Assembly (NCBI GenBank): GCA_035631875.1
Contig: DASQHX010000011.1
Location: 310,001 to 374,000 of the forward strand
DNA: 64,000 bases
Direction of reading: 5' to 3'
From: Nitrosopumilaceae archaeon
GTDB lineage: Archaea > Thermoproteota > Nitrososphaeria > Nitrososphaerales > Nitrosopumilaceae
Below are positions 44,984-54,117 of this stretch, piece by piece. A program made the translations under genes and the position numbers. The first letter of the stretch is position 1; every line of letters starts with the position of its first letter. The notes under the pieces were generated by a model, which had not been told where the DNA came from, made no database searches, and worked only from the letters and a program-made list of their open reading frames with translations.

Positions 44984-45138
44984 GTTTTTTAATCAATGCC
45001 GCTTTTTTTAAATAATATAGAAGTTAGTTCTAAAAGAATGTTATAATTTTTGATTTTTAACTATGATCACAGATAATTTTGCTAGGATTGGCTTTTTACA
45101 CGTGTAATACTTTCATTGATTTGAAATTCAATACAGAT

Positions 45139-45534
45139 TCAACTTGAGTGTACTGTATTGTTCTCATTTATAGTCGTCATTATCTTTCTTGCAATAGAGA
45201 TGGGGCTAATGTTTGCCTTACTTGTAACAAGTATCACATTATTATCTAATGGAAAAGAGAACATTGACAAATTTTTTCTAGCAACAAAAGTATATCCTAT
45301 CTGGCCAAGATACTCATCAAAATCTCTTCCCATAGATATTGTTAATGCACACTGCATCAAGAGCATCTCGTTTTCTTTATAGGGGATTATGTCTGTAGAT
45401 TCTCTTGTCATGTTTTCTATAGGCCTCCCATTTTTATTGATGACAGTAACAGACTGGATGTTTTTATTGACTGATAATATTGAATTGCATAATTTTTCTG
45501 CCTCTAAGCTTTTCTGAATAGTTGACATTGTCAA
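45139..45534 (-). CDS. small thaumarchaeal protein, roadblock-like fold suspected
   Basis: A 131-residue protein (possible second start at 45528). The strand-helix pattern (IQSVTVINKNGRPIENM; YTFVARKNLSMFSFPL; NVILVTSKANISPISIARKI) resembles the small profilin/roadblock-like proteins that thaumarchaea carry in many copies. It has no signal or catalytic motif. It sits among small regulatory-type genes. A TAGAACA element lies 59 bases before its start. Confidence 0.5.
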   Translation of the reverse strand: MTMSTIQKSLEAEKLCNSILSVNKNIQSVTVINKNGRPIENMTRESTDIIPYKENEMLLMQCALTISMGRDFDEYLGQIGYTFVARKNLSMFSFPLDNNVILVTSKANISPISIARKIMTTINENNTVHSS

Positions 45535-45634
45535 TTGTTATGAACATTGTAGTTATTTAATTTGAGGGAACAATGTTATTGAAAATTGTTCTATTTTTCA
45601 AGGTCTTTGATTATAAATGCGATCATTTAGTATT

Positions 45635-45829
45635 TTAATAAATTCTTTCAAGAAGGGCTTCTTTACCCTCATAATGTAATCGTAATACGGGATTTTCCTC
45701 AAGTGATTTTAATAAATATAAGGTTCCACCGTTTCTGATTTTCTTCATGTCTCTGATACGATAGACAGCACTTGATTTTTTTTCTGGCTCAATTATTCGT
45801 ACTCTTTCCCCACAATTAAAAACAGGCAT
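45635..45829 (-). CDS. 64-residue basic protein of unknown function
   Basis: A short protein with CGERVRIIEPEKKSSAVYRI near the start and a basic, SH3-like strand pattern. A single Cys is present. The palindrome ATCACA-CTA-TGTGAT (45874-45888) and a TAGAACA element lie upstream, which support it as a real, regulated gene. No family can be named. Confidence 0.45.
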   Translation of the reverse strand: MPVFNCGERVRIIEPEKKSSAVYRIRDMKKIRNGGTLYLLKSLEENPVLRLHYEGKEALLERIY

Positions 45830-45873
45830 CTTTTCTGTGTAAAAAAGTAATCATAAATTAATTTTACGCATAA

Positions 45874-45888
45874 ATCACACTATGTGAT
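45874..45888. promoter_or_regulatory. 15-bp interrupted palindrome, ATCACA-CTA-TGTGAT
   Basis: Perfect 6-base arms with a 3-base spacer, 45-60 bases before the 64-residue gene and about 97 bases before the winged-helix gene on the other strand. The neighbouring winged-helix protein is a natural candidate regulator. Confidence 0.45.
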
Positions 45889-45984
45889 GTTCTATAAGAT
45901 AACATAGAATTGTGGAATGATGGAAAGTATACGCAACACTTTATTACGATAATTATTTTCGTTGCATAATAGATTAATTTGAAA

Positions 45985-46302
45985 ATGAGGAGCGTGAACT
46001 ATTCGATACAAAAAATACGAGATAAAAAAGAACTCCAAAGAATAGATTGGGGCATAATAAGGCGACTTGTCATATCGTTATACTATAATAACAAAATGAA
46101 AAAAACACACATTGCAACCAAATGTAATCTGGGATATGACAAATGCCGTCTTTATCTGGATTGGATGGAAATGATGGAATTGATAAAAAGAGAAATCGAT
46201 GAAGATCGCTTTGAGGTGATAATTTTGACCGAGAAAGGCAAAACACTTCATAATAGGAAATTTAATGACATGTCCAAGTTCAAGCATGATCATAGTGATT
46301 GA
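45985..46302 (+). CDS. winged-helix DNA-binding protein
   Basis: About 105 residues from ATG 45985 (TTG at 45979 is possible). KMKKTHIATKCNLGYDKCRLYLDWMEMMELI is a helix-turn-helix of the type called HTH_45 in thaumarchaea, followed by a wing (FEVIILTEKGKTL). It is a probable transcriptional regulator. The palindrome at 45874-45888 in its upstream region would suit autoregulation. The closely related protein at 62772-63044 shares the same architecture. Confidence 0.72.
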   Translation: MRSVNYSIQKIRDKKELQRIDWGIIRRLVISLYYNNKMKKTHIATKCNLGYDKCRLYLDWMEMMELIKREIDEDRFEVIILTEKGKTLHNRKFNDMSKFKHDHSD

Positions 46303-46460
46303 ACATTGATACAAAACAATGTTACTTTGTGGTGAACACAAATTATTAGCAATCTAGAGATGGAGAGGAAAATACTAGATGAATCAAGTGGTTTGATTAT
46401 GAATATCCTCTTTACAGAAGTTTGTCATAATACGAATTAATAAAACAAATATTATTATAA

Positions 46461-46664
46461 ATTACGTTATTAGAGATTGATGCCACAAAGGCAATAGTCA
46501 TTGCTAGGGAATTCCTTAAGCAATCATATACTACTATGAGTTTTAAAAACATAATTCAGGAGAAAAAAGTGTGGATAGTTGAATATAATGTTGGATTTTT
46601 AAAAGATAATATCAAAAAAGTGAGAATAGATGCTAGTAGTGGTAAAATAATTGGTTGTATCTAG
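46461..46664 (+). pseudogene. PepSY-like domain fragment without a canonical start
   Basis: The frame encodes a PepSY-like domain (AIVIAREFLKQSY; VRIDASSGKIIG) matching the N-terminal part of the protein at 44492-44983. In this frame a stop occurs at 46458-46460 and no ATG, GTG or TTG occurs before the domain; the first ATG (46536) removes its first helix. Possible explanations are a decayed copy, a missing start through mutation, or a non-standard start such as ATT. Confidence 0.5.
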
Positions 46665-46771
46665 GCAATGATTGTTTAAATAGATAATAATTTTCGGAAG
46701 TCATGTTATGTAACCGTATTATGGTAGTTTTTATGCATAATCAGATAGCCCATATCTCACAATAATATATT
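46665..46771. other. promoter region of the first FN3/dehydrogenase gene
   Basis: An AT-rich region; ATAATATAT lies just upstream of the ATG. No gene is seen. Confidence 0.35.
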
Positions 46772-49700
46772 ATGAAAAAAATCTTTCTGTTTTTTTATGG
46801 AATGATTATTTTATCTCTTTTTATGTCATTTTCAATTATTCAGTACGCAAATGCACAAATAGGTATTCTACCGCAACCACCGACAAATCTTACTGCCACA
46901 GCAGTCTCAAGCTCTGAAATTGACCTTAGCTGGACAGCATCATCTGATTTGTTGATATCTGGTTACATGATTGAGAGATCAACTGATGGCGGTGCTACAT
47001 GGTCCACTATTGTGTCCGACACTGGCAATACTGCAACAACTTATTCTGATACTGGACTTGCAGCTAGTACCACATACACATACAGAGTATCAGAAGTAAG
47101 TTCAATTGGAACAAGCTCCCCATCAAACACTGCATCTGCAACGACTCAATCTCCTCAAGCTACAGCTCCACAATCTCCAACAGGACTTAAAGCTAGTACA
47201 GTATCATCATCTCAGATCAACCTAAGCTGGACTGCACCTGCAAACAACGGCGGTTCTGCCATTACAGGTTACATGATTGAGAGATCAACTGATGGTGGAA
47301 CCACATGGAGTACAACAGTAGCAAACACTGCAAACACATCAACAATATATTCTGATAAAGGACTGACAGCAAGCACCACATACATCTACAGAGTATCAGC
47401 GATAAACTCAGTTGGAACAAGCTCCCCATCAAACACTGCATCTGCAACTACAAGTGCCGCATCTACTGCACCACAACCACCAACTGGACTTGCAGCTACA
47501 GCTGCATCATCATCACAGATCAATCTATCCTGGACTGCACCTACAAGCAACGGTGGCTCTGCAATAACAGGTTACAAGATTGAGAGATCAGCCAATGGCG
47601 GCACCATTTGGTCTACTATTCAATCAAATACAGCAAACACAGCTACAACTTATTCTGATACAGGACTTGCTGCAAGTACAACCTACATGTATCGAGTATC
47701 TGCAATCAATGCAGTTGGTACTAGCTCCCCATCAAACACTGCATCTGCAAATACATCTGGTACTACGTCAAATTCCATTGTCTTAAACGGTATCCAGACA
47801 ACATCTGGAACGGTATCTGTAGCGCCATTTCAAATCACACTTGCCAACTTTAATGCTGGAACTGGAACCAATCGTGTACTTGTTGTTGGTGTAGAGGCAA
47901 ACAATAATGCCGTAGCCTCAGTTACATTTGGAGGCGTACATTTAACAAGTAAAGTATCTTCATTTTTTAACAATGATGCTGAATTTTGGTACCTCAAAAA
48001 TCCAACTGGTACTGGAAACATTGTTGTTACAATGGTTGGTTCTACATCAGCGGTAATTGGCGCATATTCTTTCTCTGGAATAGATCAGAGCACTCCAATA
48101 CCTACCAGTACAACAAACCACAATAGCGGTACTGGAAGCAGCCCTACCATATCTATAACAACACAAAACCCAAACAGCTGGGTACTAGACACTCCGTCAA
48201 TCTATGGCGGTGTAACACTTGGTTCCCCAACCTGTACTAAACAATGGGATCTCAACATTCCAAATGCAATCACTGGCGCATCAAGCTCAACTATACAATC
48301 ATCACCTGGTACGGTCACTTGTAGCTGGACTGCAAGTGGAGGGGGTGATCTCTGGGATGATGTTGCAATTGAGCTAAAAGCATCAGGTACTGTTACTACA
48401 GCTATTGCACCACAACCACCAACAGGACTTGCAGCTACAACTGCATCATCATCACAAATTAATCTGAGCTGGACTGCACCAAGCAATAACGGTGGCTCTG
48501 CAATCACCGGTTATAAAATTGAAAGATCAACTGATAGTGGCACCACCTGGTCTACTGTTCAATCAAATACAGCAAGTACATCAACAACATATTCTGACAC
48601 TGGTCTTACAGCAAGTACAACATACACTTACAGAGTGTCAGCGATAAATTCAGTTGGAACAAGCTCACCATCAAACACTGCATCTGCAACTACACCTGGT
48701 ACATGTACTACATGTAAACTGACCGTAACCTCACAATTAACAACAGGAGATCCACTTTTAGGAATGTTTAGTACACTAAACGATCAGGCTAGTGGCAAAG
48801 TATTAGAATCAGGTTTTACTCCAGTCAAATTTAATCTAACAAACGCAGCACAATATACCGTAGCAGTAACACTAAGCTTTGGTACCTATTCATTTAACCA
48901 CTGGCAAGATGGTACCACAAGTGATCCAAGACCCATATCAATATCAAGTGATACACAACTGACTGCAGTTTACCAAGATATCTCAGTAACACTTTCTCCA
49001 TCAAGAGGACCTGTAGGGACCAGTATATCAGTGACTAGTGCCAATAAAATATTCTCACCAAATCACACCATCACACTGACATGGGATGGAACAGCTCTTG
49101 CCACAGCAACATCCAACTCTACTGGAGGTTTTACTGCAAAATTCACTGTACCTTCTTCTGCTAATGGTTCACACAAGGTCCAAGCAACAGATGGAACCAA
49201 TATACATTTTGCTCTATTTACTGTAGGTCCTCCAAGTTCCATATCACTTAACACCAGTACTGCCAATGTGGGCACTGGAGTTAGAGTTACAGGCAGTAAT
49301 TTTGCACCAAATTTGCAAATTACTTTCTCATATGATGGTGCTGCCTTGGATGTGGGTCAAGTAAATACAGGTACTGGTACTGCCATTCCATTAGTAGTAA
49401 CAACTGATTCTAACGGTGGTTTTGTTGCAATAATTTCTATACCGCGTTCTGATGCAGGCACCCACACCATAAGCGCCAAAGACACGACAAACGATATGGC
49501 TACACAGAGCATTACAGTCACACCACATGTGTTTATCTATCCAGCATCAGGACATGCAGGATCTCAGGTAATGATTCCAGCAAGCCAAGGAAATGGCTTT
49601 GCAGCAAGTTCTGCTGTTACAATAAAGTTTGATGGTACAGTGATCTCTTCTATGACAACAGATTCTGGGGGCAACTTTGGAGGAAGTTTCACCATACCAA

Positions 49701-50995
49701 GTGGAGCTACAATTGCCAGTCACACTATTCAAGTCTCAGATGGAAAGGGCAATACACAATCTGTTTCATTTTCTGTTACTGATCCAACCACTCCTACATA
49801 CAAGGTTCAAAATGTAACATCAATGTCAGGCCTTGTTTTACCAGACAGGTTTGCATTTATTCCAGATAACGGTCCTGGTATAGATGGTTCTGGGGCATTT
49901 ATGGTTATTGAAAAGAATTCTGGAAAGGTAATCGTATTTAAAAATACAAACGGCAAGTTTGTAAGACAACTAGTACCGTTTGTGAGAGTACCAAATCTTT
50001 TGACAGGACCTGAAGACAATGGACTATTAGGAATTGCCATTGATCCAAACTGGAAAAACTCTATATCCTCGCAGTATGTCTACTTGGACATTACAAGAAC
50101 CATATCAGGATCAAACTTTACAGAGATTATAAGATACCATGCTACAACTGATCCTACTACTGGAAATATTATAGCTGATACATCTGTAGGTGAGCAGCTT
50201 GTACTTGGCAACATTTTGGCCTGGAGAGATGGCCACAACGGAGGTAATCTAGAGTTTGATTCTCATGGACACCTCTACATATCAACAGGTGATGGCTGGT
50301 TGTATACTCCAGGACAGGACCTGACAACATTACAGGCAAAGTTACTCAGAATCACTCCACTTGCATCTCCTGATGCTAGTGGGAAACTATATTCAATTCC
50401 AAGTGACAATCCATTTGCATCAAGTACTGATACATCAATCAAAAAAGAGATCTGGGGCTATGGTGTAAGAAATCCATTTTCATTTGATATAGATTCCCAG
50501 ACAGGCAAGCTGTATGTATCTGATCCAGGTTTCAATACATGGGAAAGAATTGAGGACCTTACTACTGCTGGTAGTAACGTTGGATGGCCAAACTATGAAG
50601 CACCACCATTTGGTAATCCACAAAACTTGGTAAACTATAAACCACCAGTATACTGGTATCCGCACCAGGGAATGGAACCACAGACAGGTATTACTGCTGG
50701 CCTTGAAGCTCTCACAGGAGGTGTATTTTACCACTGTAGTGCAAACTGTTACACATCATCAAATCTACAGGGAGCATATTTCTTTGGTGATTATGGAGTT
50801 GGCTTTATTGCAGCACTCTTGCCATCAAGTACAGCTCCACCTATAACGGATCCTGCAAGTGGAGCTCCAAAAGGACAGATCGTTCCAATATACTATGGAC
50901 TAGCATATGCTCCAATAGACATGCAGGTCTGGAATGGAAAACTCTACTTTCTTGACTTGGCAGTCGGATCAGTTGATGTGTTAAACTATAGCTAA
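46772..50995 (+). CDS. giant secreted protein: fibronectin-III repeats plus soluble sugar dehydrogenase domain
   Basis: A 1407-residue exported protein. A signal sequence (about 1-28) precedes three fibronectin type III repeats (to about 330), a beta-sandwich domain (about 333-545), a fourth FN3 (about 550-640), a CxxC-bearing module (CTTCKLTVTSQLTTG), and IPT/Ig-like modules (about 740-1010). The C-terminal 390 residues are a YliI/PQQ-type sugar dehydrogenase propeller (SEDNGLLGIA-type block, DGHNGGNLEFD with the active-site His, IWGYGVRNPFSFDID). The enzyme may oxidise extracellular sugars or the fold may bind glycans. The FN3 DNA is repetitive, and a paralogue lies at 54118-58005. Confidence 0.85.
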   Translation: MKKIFLFFYGMIILSLFMSFSIIQYANAQIGILPQPPTNLTATAVSSSEIDLSWTASSDLLISGYMIERSTDGGATWSTIVSDTGNTATTYSDTGLAASTTYTYRVSEVSSIGTSSPSNTASATTQSPQATAPQSPTGLKASTVSSSQINLSWTAPANNGGSAITGYMIERSTDGGTTWSTTVANTANTSTIYSDKGLTASTTYIYRVSAINSVGTSSPSNTASATTSAASTAPQPPTGLAATAASSSQINLSWTAPTSNGGSAITGYKIERSANGGTIWSTIQSNTANTATTYSDTGLAASTTYMYRVSAINAVGTSSPSNTASANTSGTTSNSIVLNGIQTTSGTVSVAPFQITLANFNAGTGTNRVLVVGVEANNNAVASVTFGGVHLTSKVSSFFNNDAEFWYLKNPTGTGNIVVTMVGSTSAVIGAYSFSGIDQSTPIPTSTTNHNSGTGSSPTISITTQNPNSWVLDTPSIYGGVTLGSPTCTKQWDLNIPNAITGASSSTIQSSPGTVTCSWTASGGGDLWDDVAIELKASGTVTTAIAPQPPTGLAATTASSSQINLSWTAPSNNGGSAITGYKIERSTDSGTTWSTVQSNTASTSTTYSDTGLTASTTYTYRVSAINSVGTSSPSNTASATTPGTCTTCKLTVTSQLTTGDPLLGMFSTLNDQASGKVLESGFTPVKFNLTNAAQYTVAVTLSFGTYSFNHWQDGTTSDPRPISISSDTQLTAVYQDISVTLSPSRGPVGTSISVTSANKIFSPNHTITLTWDGTALATATSNSTGGFTAKFTVPSSANGSHKVQATDGTNIHFALFTVGPPSSISLNTSTANVGTGVRVTGSNFAPNLQITFSYDGAALDVGQVNTGTGTAIPLVVTTDSNGGFVAIISIPRSDAGTHTISAKDTTNDMATQSITVTPHVFIYPASGHAGSQVMIPASQGNGFAASSAVTIKFDGTVISSMTTDSGGNFGGSFTIPSGATIASHTIQVSDGKGNTQSVSFSVTDPTTPTYKVQNVTSMSGLVLPDRFAFIPDNGPGIDGSGAFMVIEKNSGKVIVFKNTNGKFVRQLVPFVRVPNLLTGPEDNGLLGIAIDPNWKNSISSQYVYLDITRTISGSNFTEIIRYHATTDPTTGNIIADTSVGEQLVLGNILAWRDGHNGGNLEFDSHGHLYISTGDGWLYTPGQDLTTLQAKLLRITPLASPDASGKLYSIPSDNPFASSTDTSIKKEIWGYGVRNPFSFDIDSQTGKLYVSDPGFNTWERIEDLTTAGSNVGWPNYEAPPFGNPQNLVNYKPPVYWYPHQGMEPQTGITAGLEALTGGVFYHCSANCYTSSNLQGAYFFGDYGVGFIAALLPSSTAPPITDPASGAPKGQIVPIYYGLAYAPIDMQVWNGKLYFLDLAVGSVDVLNYS
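46871..48710 (+). repeat. FN3-coding repeats in the first giant gene
   Basis: Repeat units of roughly 290 bases begin near 46871, 47171, 47465 and 48410. The stretch GTTGGAACAAGCTCCCCATC recurs with few or no changes at 47411 and, with one change, near 48653. Similar units lie in the gene at 54118. They invite recombination and copy-number change. Confidence 0.75.
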
Positions 50996-51022
50996 CTACT
51001 ATCTAGATAAAAATCAATTTTT

Positions 51023-52036
51023 TTATTTCTGATCAGAATTTTGCTGCCCTGCCATAAGAAATAACATATCAGAAGTGGCATTCATTTTATGTTTTATTGA
51101 TACTGCGGGAACACCAGCTACCACATCTTGACTTGGTACATCATGTATAACAGAAGCCCCTGAAGCTACAACAACATTATCTCCAACCGTCACATGGTCT
51201 TTCAAAGTTGCATTGAGTCCAACCCAAGTTGAATCACCTATTCTTGCACTTCCTCCAATGATAGCACCTGCAGTAATTTCACAGTTTTTACCAATAATGA
51301 CATTGTGAGAAATGTGTACCAACGAATCAATCTTTGTTCCATCGCCTATTATTGTATCAGAAAGAGACCCTCTAGCAATGTGACTGTTTGCACAAATTTC
51401 TATGTCATTACCAATTACTAATCTCCCAAAATGAGGGAATCGATAAAGCCCTTTCCTGTCCCTTTCAAATGCAAAACCATCATCACCTAATGTGACTCCA
51501 GAATGAATAATACTTCTGTCTCCTACTACGCAATTTTCTACAAGTGTTACTTTATCGTAGATTATAGTGTCATTTCCGATTTTACAATTCTCTCCAATCA
51601 CAGTATAGTCTCCTATGTAACAACGGGCGCCTATCTCTGCAGTTTTAGATATAACAGCTTTCGAAGAAATTCCAACCAATTTTTTTTTCTTTGCAAATTT
51701 CTTATTAGTTAAATTTACAAAAACAAGTCTTGGATTATCAAGGAAAATAAGCTGAGCTCCTTTTTTTGGGTGCACAAGTCCATGTAAACTTTTTTTACAG
51801 AGAATTACACCAGCATTAGATTGTGAAATAAGCTCGATAGCTTTGTCGCCTTCATAAGAACAAAAAGAAAGGTCATCCAATCTGGCGTTTGTAATGGAAG
51901 CTATGTCTTTTATTCTTCCTTCATTAGTTCCTTCGATATTGTAGCTAAGATTCAAACTAGATAATATTGATTTGATATCAAACTCCAATGAATGGTTCGT
52001 ATCTTTATGAGCCAAGTCTATGACACTTGTATCCAT
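51023..52036 (-). CDS. LpxD-like hexapeptide acyltransferase
   Basis: About 337 residues. An N-terminal domain (about 40-115) precedes a left-handed beta-helix of hexapeptide repeats (from about ISSKAVISKTAEIGARCYIG to the end), with SLVHISHNVIIGKN supplying the probable catalytic His. It resembles UDP-3-O-acylglucosamine N-acyltransferase of lipid A synthesis, a lipid archaea do not make, so the acceptor is probably another activated amino-sugar. ATG 52036 is preferred over ATG 52090, because the latter lies inside a promoter repeat shared with the methyltransferase gene at 53906. Confidence 0.75.
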   Translation of the reverse strand: MDTSVIDLAHKDTNHSLEFDIKSILSSLNLSYNIEGTNEGRIKDIASITNARLDDLSFCSYEGDKAIELISQSNAGVILCKKSLHGLVHPKKGAQLIFLDNPRLVFVNLTNKKFAKKKKLVGISSKAVISKTAEIGARCYIGDYTVIGENCKIGNDTIIYDKVTLVENCVVGDRSIIHSGVTLGDDGFAFERDRKGLYRFPHFGRLVIGNDIEICANSHIARGSLSDTIIGDGTKIDSLVHISHNVIIGKNCEITAGAIIGGSARIGDSTWVGLNATLKDHVTVGDNVVVASGASVIHDVPSQDVVAGVPAVSIKHKMNATSDMLFLMAGQQNSDQK

Positions 52037-52050
52037 GATATTAGTTGGAT

Positions 52051-52110
52051 GCAAACAATAAAAAAGGAATTGATAGTTTTTACAGAACAATTTTAGTAAA
52101 CTTTGTTCTA
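52051..52110 (-). promoter_or_regulatory. 60-base promoter/leader repeat, copy 1 (upstream of LpxD-like gene)
   Basis: Matches 53922-53981 at 52 of 60 bases. It ends 15 bases before the LpxD-like ATG (52036). The far end carries TAGAACA. The equal placement before two genes marks it as a shared control element. Confidence 0.7.
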
Positions 52111-52252
52111 TGTATGATTAGATCTCTACATGATAAATTAGTTTTAATTATGATTTTTAACCAAAGACATCCGTCTTTCGTCTAGACATTGTTTTATATA
52201 ATGCCTAATTATTTTCTAGAAGAATCAGATAATGATTGTACAACAAAATAAA

Positions 52253-53125
52253 TTACTGTAACAAATTGGTAATCCCTTCTTCCAGAGAAATCTTTGGTTC
52301 AAAATTTAATTTTTTTCTGGCAGTTTCTATATCGTAATAAAAGTGAGGCGCCTTTTTTTCAATATCCTTAACACTAATTTTTGAATCCGATTTAATATTA
52401 TTTTTTAGAATTTTAATAACATCTTTTACTGTTGCAGCTTTACCTGATGCTATGTTGTAGATGGCATATTTTTTCTTTGAAGATAATGCCTTAATTATTG
52501 CATCACAGACATCATATACGTTAACCAAATCTACTTTTTGGAATCCATTTTTATACCTGTGAAGAAAAATAGGCCTTGACTTCCTGTAACTGTTGATAAA
52601 CTTGCCTATTGTATTTTTCTTTGGATATCTATTACCATAAGTAACTGAAACCCTTAAGATTATTGCGTGAAGGTTAAACTTGGAACTATAATAAGATACA
52701 AGATTTTCCGAGAGTAATTTGGTGCATCCATAATTTGTAAATGGCAGAGTGGGAAAGTTTTCTTTTATTGGAAGTATTTTAGAGGGTGCATATACATTAT
52801 GACCTGAAACAAACACAAATTTTTTTATGTTTTTTTGTCTGGCAAATTCCAGAATATTCAAAGTTGTAACAACATTTTCACTCATCATACTTGAAAGATC
52901 CTTTTCATTTGTGTCTGCTGCCAAGTGTATTATAGCATCAAAATTTGTTCTGATCTTTTTTGCTAGATGATTAGAACGAAGATCTGCTAGATACATCTTG
53001 TGATTTACATTAACTGGTTTTCTTGAAATCCCTTCAACATCATGACCAAGTTTTTGTAATTCTGGCACTAGGTTTGAACCAATAAAGCCAGTGCAACCTG
53101 AAACTAGGATCCTCATGCCGCACAA
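52253..53125 (-). CDS. NAD-dependent epimerase/dehydratase (extended SDR)
   Basis: A 290-residue extended short-chain dehydrogenase. GCTGFIGSNLVPEL (about 10-23) binds NAD. The active site uses NYGCTKL (about 130-136) as the Tyr-x-x-x-Lys motif, and HLAADTNEKD is the dinucleotide region. It is the type that edits nucleotide sugars, such as 4-epimerases or 4,6-dehydratases. It starts 1 base after the TylF-like gene's stop, in the same operon. The exact sugar is unknown. Confidence 0.85.
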   Translation of the reverse strand: MCGMRILVSGCTGFIGSNLVPELQKLGHDVEGISRKPVNVNHKMYLADLRSNHLAKKIRTNFDAIIHLAADTNEKDLSSMMSENVVTTLNILEFARQKNIKKFVFVSGHNVYAPSKILPIKENFPTLPFTNYGCTKLLSENLVSYYSSKFNLHAIILRVSVTYGNRYPKKNTIGKFINSYRKSRPIFLHRYKNGFQKVDLVNVYDVCDAIIKALSSKKKYAIYNIASGKAATVKDVIKILKNNIKSDSKISVKDIEKKAPHFYYDIETARKKLNFEPKISLEEGITNLLQ

Positions 53126-53126
53126 A

Positions 53127-53906
53127 TTATTCTATTATTGCGTAACATGCCCGTGTTGAAAAATCAAATCTTTTCAGCCTTAGATTGCCAAGTCCTATCT
53201 CCTCCATGACCGCAATTGTCTCACCAGGATAATCTTGATGGTTTATTTCATCAAAACAGATAATCCCACCTTTTGGTATTCTGTCAAAGAGTAGACGTAT
53301 TGTGTCCTTGGTTGGCTGGTAAAGATCCATGTCCAAGTAAAGTAGAGCAATAACAAGGTAAGGATTTTCCTTCATGAATAAAGGGAGTGTTTTTGAAATA
53401 TCCCCTTTTACTAGTTGTACTTTTTCAAGATGGCCTAGTGTTCTGTTGTGGTCATAAAGTTTAATTGCATTTTGCAAAATTGAGTATGAATCGTGACGTA
53501 ATCCACCTTTTCTCATATGTACTGCCTTGCTGGTTTTATCTTGTTGTAATAATTCACTAAAACCCTCAAAGGTGTCAAAACCAATTACCTTGCGAAGATG
53601 GTGGTATCCTTCAAAAATTGAGCAAAAGTGAGCATAGGACATCAAGCCAAAACCATCTGCCACGCCACATTCAACAATCGAGCCTGGTACATTTTTTATC
53701 AATTTGTAAAGTTCATATTTTTCAAGAAAGTTTCTTATCTGCTGTCTCCATGTAAATACTGGAAAATTTCTGAGCTTTTCAAGCTCGGTCAAATCAGCAC
53801 CATTTAGAAATTCCTCGACATCGGTGTAAAACTGTAGCATCTCAGGAGTATTCCTACCGGATTCAATATTCCTTAGTACATTATTTAACAAATTTTCATT
53901 TTTCAT
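53127..53906 (-). CDS. TylF/macrocin-type O-methyltransferase
   Basis: A 259-residue class I SAM methyltransferase of the TylF family. GSIVECGVADGFGLMSYAH (about 75-93) is the SAM loop, VIGFDTFEGFSEL the second block, and LLYLDMDLYQPT with ICFDEINHQDYPGE give the metal-binding acidic residues. In antibiotic pathways such enzymes methylate sugar hydroxyls; here the neighbour is an SDR epimerase, which supports a surface glycan role. A 60-base promoter repeat lies 16 bases before its start. Confidence 0.8.
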   Translation of the reverse strand: MKNENLLNNVLRNIESGRNTPEMLQFYTDVEEFLNGADLTELEKLRNFPVFTWRQQIRNFLEKYELYKLIKNVPGSIVECGVADGFGLMSYAHFCSIFEGYHHLRKVIGFDTFEGFSELLQQDKTSKAVHMRKGGLRHDSYSILQNAIKLYDHNRTLGHLEKVQLVKGDISKTLPLFMKENPYLVIALLYLDMDLYQPTKDTIRLLFDRIPKGGIICFDEINHQDYPGETIAVMEEIGLGNLRLKRFDFSTRACYAIIE

Positions 53907-53921
53907 AATACTCTTTTAGAC

Positions 53922-53981
53922 GCAAACAATAAAAGGTGAATCGATAGTTTTTACATAACAATTTTAGTGAACAATGTTCTA
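53922..53981 (-). promoter_or_regulatory. 60-base promoter/leader repeat, copy 2 (upstream of TylF-like gene)
   Basis: Differs from 52051-52110 at 8 of 60 positions. It sits 16 bases before the TylF-like ATG at 53906. Confidence 0.7.
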
Positions 53982-54117
53982 TAGTCTTAATGCATGGAAC
54001 AGTCAAAAATTACGGAATCCTAATTTAATTTAGATCTTTCATTCCAAATTAATGTAACAATCTTCGATTACTTTCTTAGCATATCGACTTATGGAATGAT
54101 AAATATAGAAACATTAA

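Noticed and set aside
46871-48710. FN3-coding repeats considered as a mobile or CRISPR-like array
   Set aside because: The units keep reading frame and encode fibronectin-III domains; they are protein repeats.
52037-52090. ATG at 52090 as the LpxD-like start
   Set aside because: It lies within the 60-base element shared with the TylF-like gene, where the second copy is clearly non-coding upstream sequence.
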